Part shown: positions 44,102 through 53,132 of the stretch, piece after piece
Position numbering within the stretch: the stretch's first letter is position 1
How the letters are laid out: each line of letters starts with the position of its first letter
Assembly: GCA_002729695.1 (NCBI GenBank)
Contig: PBYQ01000031.1
Span: 62,001-126,000, forward strand
Origin: Citromicrobium sp.
GTDB lineage: Bacteria; Pseudomonadota; Alphaproteobacteria; Sphingomonadales; Sphingomonadaceae
Length of the DNA stretch: 64,000 nucleotides
Direction: 5' to 3'
The notes under the pieces: generated by a model
Database searches by the model: none
Seen by the model: the letters and a program-made list of their open reading frames with translations, nothing else
Told to the model about the DNA's origin: nothing
Program-made: the position numbers and the translations under genes

Positions 44102-44524
44102 ATGCCGCCTGACGGCGCACCCGAACACAACACGCGCAAATTCGGCCCCATACTGGTGGTAGAGGACGATGCCGTGCTCGCCCTGGCGGTCGAGGACGCA
44201 TTGCTTGCCGCCGGCGCGCGCGACGTCTCGCTTGCTGCAAGCACCGAAAAGGCGATGGAAATCCTGCGCGCCAGCAAGGTCGAAACCGTCATTCTCGACG
44301 TGCATCTCGCGGATCGGGGCGATGGCTGGGCGATCGCCGAACTGCTCCGCGCACTGGGTGCGGAGGCACCCAAGGTCATCTTCGCCACCGGATCGCCGAA
44401 TGAAATCCCTCAGGATATTGCGGATCTCGGCCCCGTGCTGACAAAGCCATACGATTTCGAAGAGCTGGTTTCGCTCGCGCGCGGCAGCGCCAAGCCTTCG
44501 CTGTTCGCCCGCCTGCGACGCTGA
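44102..44524 (+). CDS. single-domain response regulator, FATGUY/SdrG-like
   Basis: A 140-residue stand-alone receiver domain. The acidic pocket is VVEDDAV (Glu21-Asp22-Asp23), the phospho-acceptor is Asp66 in VILDVHLAD, and the conserved lysine is Lys115 in LTKPYDF. Residues 94-99 read FATGSP, close to the FATGUY motif of the SdrG-type regulators that feed the general stress response in Sphingomonas; the usual final Tyr is not present. An EcfG promoter precedes it and phyR follows, which fits that role. The ATG at 44102 has AAGGA upstream; a longer N-terminus from 44054 is possible. Confidence 0.82.
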   Translation: MPPDGAPEHNTRKFGPILVVEDDAVLALAVEDALLAAGARDVSLAASTEKAMEILRASKVETVILDVHLADRGDGWAIAELLRALGAEAPKVIFATGSPNEIPQDIADLGPVLTKPYDFEELVSLARGSAKPSLFARLRR

Positions 44525-44590
44525 TCGCAGCGGGAGTCGAGAAACCACCCGCACCGGCCCGTAAGTCCATCGAACACGACCAGCCAAAAA

Positions 44591-44629
44591 AAAAGGCCTT
44601 CGATCCGCGTGCTGCGGAACGAAGGCCTT
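44591..44629. other. hairpin with adjacent A-tract downstream of the response-regulator gene
   Basis: AAGGCCTTCG at 44593-44602 and CGAAGGCCTT at 44620-44629 form a perfect 10-pair stem. Nine A residues overlap and precede its left side. On the minus strand this reads as stem plus T-run, so it would terminate antisense transcription. On the plus strand it is a strong hairpin without a T-run, placed about 70 bases after the response-regulator stop and likely to slow read-through into phyR. Confidence 0.55.
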
Positions 44630-44789
44630 CGGGATCGTATCACCGGCCGCTTGGACGGGAGGGGGGTCTCGGCGGTGACATAGGGGAAATGCTCTGTTCG
44701 AAATGCGGTTCCTGCGGACCTGAATTTTTTTTCAGCCCCTGCGAAAACGGTGGTCTTCTCCATGGGAGAACCCATCTTTCCCAACTCTT

Positions 44790-44814
44790 GGAACCGGCCA
44801 TCGTGCGAGACGTT
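44790..44814 (+). promoter_or_regulatory. EcfG-type promoter before phyR
   Basis: GGAAC at 44790-44794, a 16-base spacer and CGTT at 44811-44814 match the EcfG consensus exactly. The phyR ATG is 33 bases downstream, which leaves a short leader. It implies that the anti-anti-sigma factor is itself induced by the stress sigma factor. The rest of the 322-base gap upstream holds the hairpin at 44591-44629 and nothing else I recognise. Confidence 0.85.
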
Positions 44815-44846
44815 GGCGGGAGAGGTTCAGACGGGAAACAAGTCTT

Positions 44847-45647
44847 ATGTCCATTGGTGAAAATGTCGCTGCGAATCTTCCGTACCTGCGCCGCTACGCG
44901 CGCGCGCTCACCGGATCGCAGCAAACCGGCGACGCTTTCGTGCGCGCCACGCTCGAGGCCGCGCTGGCCGACGACGATCTCAAGGCATCGCTCGAAGGCG
45001 GGCGCGTGCCGCTTTATCGCGCGTTCAACAAGGTCTGGTCGAGCGCCTATCTGGAAGTTTCCAACCACGGAGATGGCGCCGATCTGCCGGGCGATGTCGA
45101 AGCAGACCGCCTCCAGAACGTCACCCCGCTCAATCGGCAGGCCCTCCTGCTGACCACGCTCGAAGATTTCACGATCGAGCAATCGGCCGAGATCATGGAA
45201 ATCTCCGCCGAGGAAGTCGAAAAGATGGTGCAGGACGCGATCGCAGAGATCGATCGCGAATCCGCCACCAGCGTGCTCATCATCGAAGACGAACCGCTGA
45301 TTTCGATGCAGCTCGAAGATCTGGTGCGCGGGCTTGGCCACGACATCTGCGGCACCGCCGCAACGCGGACGCAGGCACAGGAAGTAGTGGCTGAAAAGAC
45401 GCCGGGCCTCGTCCTCGCCGACATCCAGCTTGCCGACGGATCCTCGGGCCTCGACGCGGTCGACGATATCCTGAGCATCGGGAGCGTGCCGGTGATCTTC
45501 ATCACCGCCTATCCCGAACGCCTGCTGACCGGCGACCGGCCCGAACCGACCTATCTGGTCACCAAGCCGTTCCAGGAATCGACCGTCCGCGCCGCGATCA
45601 GCCAGGCGCTGTTCTTCAACACGCACCGCGAGAACGCGAGCGCCTGA
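44847..45647 (+). CDS. phyR: general stress response regulator PhyR
   Basis: Anti-anti-sigma factor of alphaproteobacteria. The 266-residue protein has an EcfG-like sigma domain (residues 1-135; LPYLRRYARALTGSQQTGDAFVRATLEA, then the sigma-4-like NRQALLLTTLEDFTIEQSAEIMEIS) and a receiver domain (143-262) with Glu147/Asp148, phospho-acceptor Asp192 in VLADIQLAD, Thr220 and Lys240. When phosphorylated it binds NepR and frees EcfG. An EcfG promoter precedes it; a strong terminator follows. The convergent HWE kinase next to it is the likely phosphodonor. Confidence 0.96.
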   Translation: MSIGENVAANLPYLRRYARALTGSQQTGDAFVRATLEAALADDDLKASLEGGRVPLYRAFNKVWSSAYLEVSNHGDGADLPGDVEADRLQNVTPLNRQALLLTTLEDFTIEQSAEIMEISAEEVEKMVQDAIAEIDRESATSVLIIEDEPLISMQLEDLVRGLGHDICGTAATRTQAQEVVAEKTPGLVLADIQLADGSSGLDAVDDILSIGSVPVIFITAYPERLLTGDRPEPTYLVTKPFQESTVRAAISQALFFNTHRENASA

Positions 45648-45672
45648 CGGCACCAATCGTTTCTGCAAATCG

Positions 45673-45704
45673 AAGGGGCGTCGCGATTGCGGCGCCCTTT
45701 TTTG
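45673..45704 (+). terminator. intrinsic terminator after phyR
   Basis: GGGGCGTCGC, a short loop and GCGGCGCCC form a stem of about nine pairs followed directly by TTTTTT. It lies 26 bases after the phyR stop and before the converging kinase gene end at 45777. Confidence 0.85.
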
Positions 45705-45776
45705 TTGTGCTTCCCGTTCGACGGACCGGCTGCACAGCGTGGCTGCACCTTTTGCCCAGCCCCCGTGCCCCACGCC

Positions 45777-47459
45777 TCAGCTGCGGGGCGGGCCTTCGCG
45801 CAGCTGGCTGCGGCGTGCGCGCATGCGGAACTCGGTCGGGCGGCGGATCGGGACCCGCAATACGCATCGCACGCCCTTGGACTCGAACCGCAGATCGACC
45901 GGATGCTTGAGCTCGTGCGCCACGATCTTCTCGATCAGTTCGGTGCCGAAGCCACGCTTGCGGTTCGTCGGCACGGGCGGCCCCCCGCCTTCCTGCCACA
46001 CGACCTCGACCAGATCTTCGGACAGGCGGGTCCAGCTTACTTTCAGCGTGCCACCCTCGACAGACAGGGCGCCGTACTTGGCCGCGTTGGTCGCCAGTTC
46101 GTGCATCGCCAGACCGAAGGACAGCGCATCGTTGGGGGCCAGCTCCACATCGGGACCGGTCAGGTCGAGCGTGGCTTCGGCAGCGCTGGCATAGGGAGCA
46201 AGCTCCGCCTCCAGCACGGCCAGCAGCGGGGTCGTCCCCCACTCCGACTGGGTCAGCAGGTCGTGCGTGGCCGACAGCGCCCGGATGCGTCCGTCGAGCC
46301 CGCTCGCAAAATCTTCCAGCGAGCTGGCCCGCCTGCGCGTCAACGCGACGATCGAGAGCACGTTGGCGAGCGTGTTCTTGACCCGGTGGTTCAGCTCGCG
46401 GGTAAGCGAGTTGCGGATCGAGTTCTGCTCGGCATAGAAATCGAGCGCGGCCTGGTCCTCATGCGCCTGCTGGGTCAGCAAGCGGGCGACCAGCATCGAC
46501 AGGCTGGCGACCGCGATCCCGAACAGCAGCGTGATCATCGACAGCAGCGAAAGCGCATCGCCGCGCGCCGACTCGACCTCGACTGTCATCGGACGATCGG
46601 CAAGCGAAACTTCGAGCCGCGTCACATTGCCCGTCATCTTTTCCGGCGCGTGCGATGCAATCAGATTGGCAGGCTTGGGCTCCCCATCGTACAACCGCAC
46701 GCCGCGCGAGCCGACGACCTCGCGGGTCAGCACCGAATCGAGGAAGTCCTGCGAGTTGAACGGGCTGTAGACGAAGCCGCGGATCATCTCGCCGCGCGTT
46801 TCCGGCTCGAACACCGGCATGTAGACGATGAAGCCCCGGCGGGCCTCGCGGTCCTGGACCAGGTCGAGCGGGCCGGTCGCGGTCGGACGTCCCGTCCGGA
46901 TCGCTTCCTGCATCGCCTCGCGCCGGCGCGTTTCGGCATACATGTTATAGCCGATGGCCCTACGGTTCATGTCCAGCATGGGCTGGAAGAATGTGACCGG
47001 GACCGCGAAGTTGCTCGCTTCGGACGGGAGCGGGGATATCTTGAACGCGGTTCCCGTCTCGCGCGTGACCAGCTGCTCGAACGAACCGATTTCGCCGCGC
47101 GGGACGATCGGGCTCCACCCGATCCCCACCGATCCGCGATAATCCGCATCAAGCCTGAGCTCGGTCGCGAAACGGCGGAACAGCGTAGCCGGGACGCGGT
47201 CGAGCGTGCTGATCAGCGATGCGCCCGCGACAAGGTACGAGCCGCTGGTGTTGACCCGCTGGTCGAGCGAAGAGGCGATGACCTGCGCGGTTTCGCTGAG
47301 CACGGCCTGCTCGCGTCTGCGCTCCCCACGCTCGATCGCGAACACGCTTAACGCCGTGATGGCGGTGATCAGCAGGAAGATCAGAACCGGCACGGCTCTG
47401 GGGTAGTGGATCAGCCACCGCCTGAATCGCCGTATCTGGTGTGCGTTGTCGGACGCCAA
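45777..47459 (-). CDS. HWE-family sensor histidine kinase with CHASE-like sensor domain
   Basis: Likely input kinase for PhyR. The N-terminal membrane helix (PRAVPVLIFLLITAITALSVFA) is followed by a periplasmic CHASE-type domain with GSVGIGWSPIVPR, FQPMLDMNRRAIGYNMYAE and GFVYSPFNSQDFL. A second helix (LLSMITLLFGIAVASLSMLVARLL) follows. The kinase core has RELNHRVKNTLANVLSIV, the HisKA_2/HWE H-box, MHELATNAAKYGAL, and VVWQEGGGPP with the WxE motif. The start is uncertain because no ATG is available. The TTG at 47459 is chosen since it clears the divergent EcfG promoters at 47526-47552. The frame also opens at a TTG at 47600, which would extend over them. Confidence 0.85.
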   Translation of the reverse strand: MASDNAHQIRRFRRWLIHYPRAVPVLIFLLITAITALSVFAIERGERRREQAVLSETAQVIASSLDQRVNTSGSYLVAGASLISTLDRVPATLFRRFATELRLDADYRGSVGIGWSPIVPRGEIGSFEQLVTRETGTAFKISPLPSEASNFAVPVTFFQPMLDMNRRAIGYNMYAETRRREAMQEAIRTGRPTATGPLDLVQDREARRGFIVYMPVFEPETRGEMIRGFVYSPFNSQDFLDSVLTREVVGSRGVRLYDGEPKPANLIASHAPEKMTGNVTRLEVSLADRPMTVEVESARGDALSLLSMITLLFGIAVASLSMLVARLLTQQAHEDQAALDFYAEQNSIRNSLTRELNHRVKNTLANVLSIVALTRRRASSLEDFASGLDGRIRALSATHDLLTQSEWGTTPLLAVLEAELAPYASAAEATLDLTGPDVELAPNDALSFGLAMHELATNAAKYGALSVEGGTLKVSWTRLSEDLVEVVWQEGGGPPVPTNRKRGFGTELIEKIVAHELKHPVDLRFESKGVRCVLRVPIRRPTEFRMRARRSQLREGPPRS

Positions 47460-47525
47460 ATCTGCCCCGCTAGGATTTGTCTTCTCCGCGCGGTCGGCGA
47501 AGAATGGTCGGTCTGATACAGCTAG

Positions 47526-47552
47526 GGAACCACGCGCGGCCCGCAACGTTCC
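47526..47552. promoter_or_regulatory. EcfG promoter for nepR-ecfG, nearly symmetric and possibly divergent
   Basis: On the plus strand GGAAC at 47526-47530, 16 bases and CGTT at 47547-47550 match the EcfG consensus exactly, 76 bases before nepR. On the minus strand GGAAC at 47552-47548 is followed after 16 bases by GGTT (or after 17 by GTT), a close match pointing at the kinase gene. The two promoters overlap almost completely, so one EcfG target could serve both directions. Confidence 0.8.
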
Positions 47553-47625
47553 TGTTGTCTTGGATCGATTTTGGGAAGGGCATACTTGGGTTTCGACCAA
47601 CGAACACCCATGTTAGCCGACAGGC

Positions 47626-47838
47626 ATGAACAGCAAGAACACTCCGGATGCGAAAAGCTCTCCACGACTTGGCCGCGATGAGAACGGCGACCCGATGAGC
47701 CAGCCTCAATGGGCAGACAGCCTGCGCAGTCTTTATGACTCGGTGGTCGACGAACCGATACCCGACACCTTCAAGGATCTGCTTGCGCAGCTCGACGAGC
47801 CGAAGAAGCAGGCGAACGAGAACGGGGGCAGCGAATGA
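47626..47838 (+). CDS. nepR: anti-sigma factor NepR
   Basis: A 70-residue NepR-family protein that holds EcfG inactive until PhyR binds it. The central helices show WADSLRSLYDSVVDEPIPDTFKDLLAQLD, where the P-I-P-D-x-F/L segment is the family hallmark. The N-terminal 25 residues are disordered and polar. ATG 47626 is used; an internal ATG at 47695 would leave the NepR core almost bare. It overlaps ecfG by ATGA, the classic nepR-ecfG arrangement. Confidence 0.93.
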   Translation: MNSKNTPDAKSSPRLGRDENGDPMSQPQWADSLRSLYDSVVDEPIPDTFKDLLAQLDEPKKQANENGGSE

Positions 47839-48455
47839 GTTCCCTCCCCGCCCCCGCGGCGGACCCGGTCGAGTTCAAGCGCGAACTGACCGGTGTCGTC
47901 CCGCATTTGCGCGCCTTCGCGCGCGGCCTGTGTGGCCGCCCCGACATGGCCGACGACCTGGTGCAGGAAACGCTGATGAAGGCGTGGGCCGCACAGGAGC
48001 GGTTCGAGCCGGGCACCAGCATGCGCGCGTGGACCTTCGTGATCCTGCGGAATGCCTACCTCACCGACATGCGCCGCAACCGTTTCCGCGGCGAATACGA
48101 CGAGAACGTTGCCGAACGCATCCTGACCGCGCCTGCGGGTCAGGAAGAGCCGATCCACCTGTCCGACATGCACCGTGCGCTGCTCACCCTGCCGCCCGAA
48201 CGGCGCGAGGCGCTGCTGCTGGTGGGGGCTGGTGGCTTCTCCTACGAAGAAGCTGCCAATATCTGCGGATGCGCGGTGGGCACGATCAAGAGCCGCGTGG
48301 GCCGTGCCCGCGCCGCGCTCAACGAGATGCTTGCCGACGGCGACATACCCAAGCGCTCCATCGACGACGACACCGCGCACCGCGCGATTCTCGAAGAGCT
48401 GGACGATGTCGCTGCCGGCAACGGCTTGGCAGAACCGACCAATGGGCGCACCTGA
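47835..48455 (+). CDS. ecfG: general stress ECF sigma factor EcfG
   Basis: A 206-residue ECF sigma factor. Sigma region 2 reads LRAFARGLCGRPDMADDLVQETLMKAWAAQERFEPGTSMRAWTFVILRNAYLTDMRR. Region 4 reads LLTLPPERREALLLVGAGGFSYEEAANICGCAVGTIKSRVGRARAAL. It directs RNA polymerase to GGAAC-N16/17-CGTT promoters; three such sites lie in this cluster. Start ATG overlaps nepR stop. A polar tail follows region 4. Identity rests on sequence and on the nepR/phyR context. Confidence 0.95.
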   Translation: MSSLPAPAADPVEFKRELTGVVPHLRAFARGLCGRPDMADDLVQETLMKAWAAQERFEPGTSMRAWTFVILRNAYLTDMRRNRFRGEYDENVAERILTAPAGQEEPIHLSDMHRALLTLPPERREALLLVGAGGFSYEEAANICGCAVGTIKSRVGRARAALNEMLADGDIPKRSIDDDTAHRAILEELDDVAAGNGLAEPTNGRT

Positions 48456-48470
48456 CGCAGGGCTATCGGC

Positions 48471-49679
48471 ATGGCCCCGGCGGTAAGCGATAGCGAAGAG
48501 ACCGCACCCGGTTCGGCACCCTTGCGTGCCCCCGGACGCAGTGGACCATCCAAGAAGCGGACCCTGTTGGCTGAGCAGGAACTGCGCCTGCTGAGCACGC
48601 TGGTGCTTTTGCTGGGCGTCGGGCTGTTCCTCGCGCTGCCCTTCGTCCTCTCGATCGGGTCGGTGGTGTTCCTGCCGCTGACCTGCGCGATCATACTCAG
48701 CGTATTGCTCGCCCCGCTGGCGGACCGGTTTTCTTCATGGGGCGTGCCCAACACGCTCGCCTCGGTGCTCGCGCTGATCATCTTCCTCGCCATCGTGGTG
48801 CTCGCTTTCGGGGCGATCCTGCAACCGGCCTTCACCTTGTACGACCGCCTGCCCGAACTGATCGAAGGAATCGGCAAGCGATATCACGAGATGCAGGAGG
48901 ACTTCGCCTGGCTTGCGCGGGCGAACGAGCGGCTGGCCGAATTGCTCGGCTCGGGTGGCAACGAGGTCACGCTGGCGGGGCCGTCTGTCTTCCAGCAAGT
49001 CGCGATCAGCGCGCCGCTGTTGCTGCTCGAAGTCATGCTGACCTTCCTCATGGCGTTCTTCATGGTCGAGGCGCGCAGCCGCCTGCGCCGCAACATCCTG
49101 TTCGGGCGGACCACCTTCGGCACCAGCGTGAAGGCCGCGCGCGTGCTGCGCGAAGTGCAGGACCGGGTCGCCGCCTACATCCTGACCGTCGCGTGGATCA
49201 ATCTGGGGGTCGGCATCGTCGTGGCGCTGGGCGCGTGGGCGATGGACCTGCCCGCACCGATCATGTGGGGCGGCCTCGCCACCCTGCTCAACTTCGTGCC
49301 CTATATCGGCCCGCTCGCGATGACCGCGCTGCTGACGCTGTTCGGCCTCGGCACCGCCGACACGGTTTTCCTCGGCCTGATCCCGCCGATCTCCTACGTC
49401 GCGCTGCACGTGATCGAAGCGAATGCGGTGACGCCTGCGATCCTCGGCCGCCGGTTCACGATGAACCCGGTGATGATCCTGCTCGCGTTCTCGTATTTCT
49501 CGTGGATCTGGGGTGCGGTCGGCGCGCTGCTTTCGGTGCCGATCCTGCTGATGGTGACCGCGTTCTTCGACCATGTGGGCCGCCCCAACCTAGTCGGCTT
49601 CATGTTCGGTGAGCCCTTGTTCCAGACCCCGCTGATCGAGGATGCGGAAGGATCGGCGGAAGAGACGCGCCCGGCCTGA
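48471..49679 (+). CDS. AI-2E-family permease (PerM/TqsA-like)
   Basis: A 402-residue inner-membrane protein with an 8-helix AI-2E layout. LLSTLVLLLGVGLFLALPFVL and ASVLALIIFLAIVVLAFGAI are in the first half; a soluble loop rich in Arg and Glu follows; and a conserved second half has WGGLATLLNFVPYIGPLAMTALLTLFGLG and SWIWGAVGALLSVPILLMVTAFFDHV. The first 35 residues are polar and unrelated to the family. It begins 15 bases after ecfG and could be co-transcribed under stress control. The transported molecule is unknown; members include quorum-signal exporters and Na+/H+ antiporter-like proteins. Confidence 0.82.
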   Translation: MAPAVSDSEETAPGSAPLRAPGRSGPSKKRTLLAEQELRLLSTLVLLLGVGLFLALPFVLSIGSVVFLPLTCAIILSVLLAPLADRFSSWGVPNTLASVLALIIFLAIVVLAFGAILQPAFTLYDRLPELIEGIGKRYHEMQEDFAWLARANERLAELLGSGGNEVTLAGPSVFQQVAISAPLLLLEVMLTFLMAFFMVEARSRLRRNILFGRTTFGTSVKAARVLREVQDRVAAYILTVAWINLGVGIVVALGAWAMDLPAPIMWGGLATLLNFVPYIGPLAMTALLTLFGLGTADTVFLGLIPPISYVALHVIEANAVTPAILGRRFTMNPVMILLAFSYFSWIWGAVGALLSVPILLMVTAFFDHVGRPNLVGFMFGEPLFQTPLIEDAEGSAEETRPA

Positions 49680-49689
49680 GGGCCGCGCA

Positions 49690-49719
49690 CAAGAAAAATG
49701 GGCCGGACCATCGCGGCCC
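49690..49719 (-). terminator. terminator after sodB (and facing the permease gene)
   Basis: GGGCCG at 49700-49705 and CGGCCC at 49714-49719 form a short stem; on the minus strand ATTTTTCTT follows directly. It lies about 30 bases past the sodB stop. The stem is only six pairs, so strength is moderate. Confidence 0.6.
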
Positions 49720-49750
49720 GACCCCTCTCTTTATCGAATAGCCGCTTGGC

Positions 49751-50365
49751 TTAGCTCGGATAGGTCCAGGTTTCGCCGCGGGCGAGGTTCTCGCTCGCGA
49801 AGTTCCAGTTGAGCTTTTCGGTGGTCAGCGCCTTGAGGTAGGCGGGACGCGCGTTCTGGTGATCCAGGTAATAGGCGTGTTCCCAGAGGTCGATCACGAG
49901 CAGCGGGTTGACGCCGTCCTTGTCGGCCAGCGTGTCGCCATCGTGCGTTTCCTCGATCGAGAGTGCGCCGCCCTTCTCGGCCAGCCACACCCAGCCGCTC
50001 GCGAAGTGGCCGGCGCCGCGTTCCTGCAGCTTTTCCTTAAGCGAATCGACCGAGCCGAAGGCGCTTTCGATCATGCTCTTCAATTCGTCCGACGGCGCGG
50101 ATTCCTCACCCGCCATCGAATTCCAGTAGAAACCGTGGTTCCAGCTCTGGGCCGAATTGTTGAACAGGCCCTGGTCGCTGCCACGCGCGGCGGCGATGAT
50201 TTCCTCGAGCGACTTGTCCGCGTGGTCGGTGCCTTCGATCGCCGCGTTGGTCTTGTCGATATAGGCCTTGTGGTGCTTGCCGTGGTGATAGCTCAGCGTC
50301 TCGGCGGAGACCGCCGGGGCCAGCACGGTGTCGGGGTACGGCAAGGGGGTTACTTCGAATGCCAT
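49751..50365 (-). CDS. sodB: iron superoxide dismutase
   Basis: Removes superoxide in the cytoplasm. The 204-residue product has metal ligands His27 (YHHGKHHKAYIDK), His77 (SWNHGFYW), Asp159 and His163 (VIDLWEHAYYLD). Gln73 in NSAQSWNH is in the position typical of the iron form. The ATG at 50365 follows GGGAGACACC. An EcfG-like sequence with one mismatch lies at 50414-50438 and may add stress control. A terminator follows at 49690-49719. Confidence 0.94.
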   Translation of the reverse strand: MAFEVTPLPYPDTVLAPAVSAETLSYHHGKHHKAYIDKTNAAIEGTDHADKSLEEIIAAARGSDQGLFNNSAQSWNHGFYWNSMAGEESAPSDELKSMIESAFGSVDSLKEKLQERGAGHFASGWVWLAEKGGALSIEETHDGDTLADKDGVNPLLVIDLWEHAYYLDHQNARPAYLKALTTEKLNWNFASENLARGETWTYPS

Positions 50366-50396
50366 TTCTGGTGTCTCCCGTTATTTGGGTTTGAGA

Positions 50397-51692
50397 TCAG
50401 CTTTCAGGTCCAGAACGCCCGAGGGCGCTATCCGTTGCAAGATCGCCGTCAGAATTCCGGTCGACCGCGCTCGTCAAAGCGACGTCGGCGGTGACATTGG
50501 CGAGCGTGCGCATGATATCGGGCAGCATCTCGACCGCGACCAGCAGCGCCAGCGGTTCGACCGGTATGCCCATCGCGAGCGCGATCGGGCCGATCGACAC
50601 GACGAAGCTGATCGTGCCGGGCAGACTGACAGATCCGATCGAGATCACGAAAGCCACCGCCAGCCCGGCGAGCATCGCGGTCCAGCTCAGCTCGATGCCG
50701 AACAGGTGCGCGACGTAGATCGCGACCGCGAGGTTCATCGCCGGGCTCGTCGCGCGATAGATCGCGACCGACAGCGGCAGGACGAATTCGGACACGTTCT
50801 CGCTCAGGTCGAGCCTGCGTGCGCTGGCGAGCATGGCTGGCAGGCTGGCGAGCGAGCTCTGGGTGGAGATCGCCACCGCCTGCGCGGGCAGCATCGCGCG
50901 CGCAAAGGCCAGCGGCCCGTGCCGCAGCGCGCCGACCACATAGGCCGCGACCAGCACGATCCCGCCCATCGCCGCGACCGTCAGGATGTAGTGCATCAGG
51001 GTGAAGAACGCCGCGTCTCCCCCTGCGCGCACCGCGACGCCCATCGCCAGCGCGAAGACGCCTACCGGCGCGAGCCACAGCACCCAGCCGATCACCAGCA
51101 GCATCGCGTTCGCCACCGATTCGAAGAACCCGCGCAGCGTCGCGGACTGCTCGGGTGGCAGGCGTGTGATTGCGACCGCGAACAGCGCGAAAAAGATCGT
51201 CAGCGGCAGCATCGCGGTCTCGGCCGCCGCCGCGATGATGTTGGGCGCGACCAGCGAGAGGAAGAATTCGGCGAGGCCGGGCACTTCCTGCGGTTCGACA
51301 TTGGCGGCAAGCAGGCTCTGCGCCCCGGCAGGCGGGGGGACCACCGACAGTAGCAGCGGCATGGCGATCAGCGTCGCGACCCCGCTGAAGACGAGCGCCG
51401 CAGCCACGAACACCAGCATCCGCCGGGCGGTGGCTCCTGCGCGCGCCGCGCTCGCCAGCTGGGTAATGCCCAGCACCAGCAGCGCGGCGACCAGCGGGAT
51501 GATCGTCATCTGCAAGGCGCGCAGCCACAGCGCGCCGATCGGCTCGCTCACCGGCAGGATCGCGTCCGCCACCGGCCTGTTCGCGATCAGCGACCCGGCG
51601 AGCAGCCCGCCGACGAGCCCGCCGAAGGTCCACCAGATCGGCAGGCGCAATGTGACCAGCCGTGCTGGTCGCGTGGGGTCAGATGCCGACAA
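50397..51692 (-). CDS. dicarboxylate/amino-acid:cation symporter (SDF family)
   Basis: A 431-residue GltP/DctA-like transporter with about eight membrane helices. [25 protein letters not shown] is the conserved helix-2 region. The re-entrant loop motif reads [13 protein letters not shown] (serine-rich). The second-loop region is [28 protein letters not shown] at 51692 with GGAAGGGG upstream is chosen, because the frame has no suitable ATG and continues open far upstream only as antisense to glmM. Substrate is unknown: dicarboxylate, glutamate or neutral amino acid. Confidence 0.82.
   Translation of the reverse strand: MSASDPTRPARLVTLRLPIWWTFGGLVGGLLAGSLIANRPVADAILPVSEPIGALWLRALQMTIIPLVAALLVLGITQLASAARAGATARRMLVFVAAALVFSGVATLIAMPLLLSVVPPPAGAQSLLAANVEPQEVPGLAEFFLSLVAPNIIAAAAETAMLPLTIFFALFAVAITRLPPEQSATLRGFFESVANAMLLVIGWVLWLAPVGVFALAMGVAVRAGGDAAFFTLMHYILTVAAMGGIVLVAAYVVGALRHGPLAFARAMLPAQAVAISTQSSLASLPAMLASARRLDLSENVSEFVLPLSVAIYRATSPAMNLAVAIYVAHLFGIELSWTAMLAGLAVAFVISIGSVSLPGTISFVVSIGPIALAMGIPVEPLALLVAVEMLPDIMRTLANVTADVALTSAVDRNSDGDLATDSALGRSGPES
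50414..50438 (-). promoter_or_regulatory. weak EcfG-like promoter candidate before sodB
   Basis: On the minus strand GCAAC, 16 bases and CGTT lie 49 bases before the sodB ATG. It has one mismatch from GGAAC-N16-CGTT. It overlaps the 3' end of the symporter gene. The position suits a stress-inducible sodB, but one-mismatch matches are expected by chance, so confidence is low. Confidence 0.3.
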
Positions 51693-51794
51693 GCCGGATT
51701 TGCCCCTTCCCTCTTGGATGGCAGGCGTCCAAAACGCCCGCACGTCGATCCAAGGATCGGTAGAGACGACAGGCAAAGGTGTGAAGACCTCTTC

Positions 51795-53132
51795 ATGGCA
51801 CGCAAGTATTTCGGCACAGACGGCATCCGGGGCGAAACCAACAAGGGCGCGATGACTGCCGCGATGGCGATGCGCGTTGCAGAGGCGGCGGGCGCGCATT
51901 TCCGGCGCGGCGACCATCGCCACCGCGTGGTGATCGGGAAGGACACGCGCCTTTCGGGTTACATGATGGAAAGCGCGCTTGTTGCGGGCTTCACCAGCAT
52001 GGGCGTCAACGTGATCCAGACCGGCCCGCTGCCCACCCCCGCCATCGCCATGCTGACCCGCGAGATGCGCGCGGACCTCGGCGTGATGATCTCCGCCAGC
52101 CACAACCCCTACCGCGACAATGGCATCAAGCTGTTCGGCCCCGACGGCTTCAAGCTTTCCGACGAAGACGAAGCCGCCATCGAAGCGCTGATGGGGTGCG
52201 AGCCCGACCTGGTCCCCGCCAGCGAGATCGGCCGCGCACGACGGATCGAGGACGCGCGCGGACGCTATATCCACGCGGTCAAGCAGTCGGTGAGTGACGA
52301 AATCCGGTTCGACGACCTGAAGGTGGTGGTCGATTGCGCCAATGGAGCCGCCTATCAGGTCGCCCCCAGCGCGATCTGGGAACTGGGCGCGGAGGTCATC
52401 ACGCTCGGCGTCGAGCCCAACGGCACCAATATCAACGACGGAGTCGGCTCGACCTCGCTTGACGCGGTCAAGGCCAAGGTGGTCGAAACCGGCGCCGATA
52501 TCGGCATCGCGCTCGATGGCGATGCCGACCGGCTGATCGTGATCGACGAGAAGGGCGAGACGGTCGACGGCGACCAGATCATGGCCTCGATCGCCACGCG
52601 CATGGCCGAAAAGCAGCTGCTGCGCGGCGGCGGGGTGGTCGCCACGGTGATGAGCAACCTCGGGCTGGAGCGCTATCTGGAAGGCATGGAGCTGACGCTG
52701 GAGCGGACCAAGGTCGGCGACCGCCACGTGCTCAGCCGCATGCGCAGCGGCGGGTTCAATATCGGCGGCGAGCAGTCGGGCCACATGATCCTGCTCGACC
52801 ACGCGACCACCGGCGACGGCACGGTCGCCGCGCTGCGCGTGCTCGCTGCCCTGGTGCGCTCCAACCGTCCGGCTAGCGAGGAATTGCGGATGTTCGAGCC
52901 CGTGCCGCAACTGCTCAAGAACGTGCGCTACGAAGGCGCGAGCCCGCTCGACGCGGCGACGGTGAAACAGGCGATTGCCGATGCGGAAGCGACGCTGGCA
53001 GGCAGGGGCCGACTGGTCATCCGCGCCTCGGGCACCGAACCGCTGATCCGCGTGATGGCCGAAGGCGACGACGCTGCCGAGGTCGAGCAGGTCGTGGACA
53101 CGATCTGCGCCGCCGTGCGCGAGGCATCCTGA
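51795..53132 (+). CDS. glmM: phosphoglucosamine mutase
   Basis: Converts glucosamine-6-phosphate to glucosamine-1-phosphate for peptidoglycan and LPS precursors. The 445-residue product has [16 protein letters not shown] at the N-terminus, the active phosphoserine Ser102 in [17 protein letters not shown], the metal loop [13 protein letters not shown], the sugar loop GEQSGHMI, and the phosphate-binding [14 protein letters not shown] at the C-terminus. The start ATG at 51795 gives the standard N-terminus. The stop overlaps the next gene by one base. Confidence 0.96.
   Translation: MARKYFGTDGIRGETNKGAMTAAMAMRVAEAAGAHFRRGDHRHRVVIGKDTRLSGYMMESALVAGFTSMGVNVIQTGPLPTPAIAMLTREMRADLGVMISASHNPYRDNGIKLFGPDGFKLSDEDEAAIEALMGCEPDLVPASEIGRARRIEDARGRYIHAVKQSVSDEIRFDDLKVVVDCANGAAYQVAPSAIWELGAEVITLGVEPNGTNINDGVGSTSLDAVKAKVVETGADIGIALDGDADRLIVIDEKGETVDGDQIMASIATRMAEKQLLRGGGVVATVMSNLGLERYLEGMELTLERTKVGDRHVLSRMRSGGFNIGGEQSGHMILLDHATTGDGTVAALRVLAALVRSNRPASEELRMFEPVPQLLKNVRYEGASPLDAATVKQAIADAEATLAGRGRLVIRASGTEPLIRVMAEGDDAAEVEQVVDTICAAVREAS

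Noticed and set aside
44593..44629. Reading the hairpin at 44593-44629 as a standard plus-strand terminator
   Set aside because: The T-run is on the minus strand only; on the plus strand GGGATCG follows, so it is listed as a hairpin, not a terminator.
50397..52910. 837-codon minus-strand frame covering the symporter and glmM region
   Set aside because: Only the 50397-51692 part is a real transporter. The upstream part is antisense to glmM and has no family.
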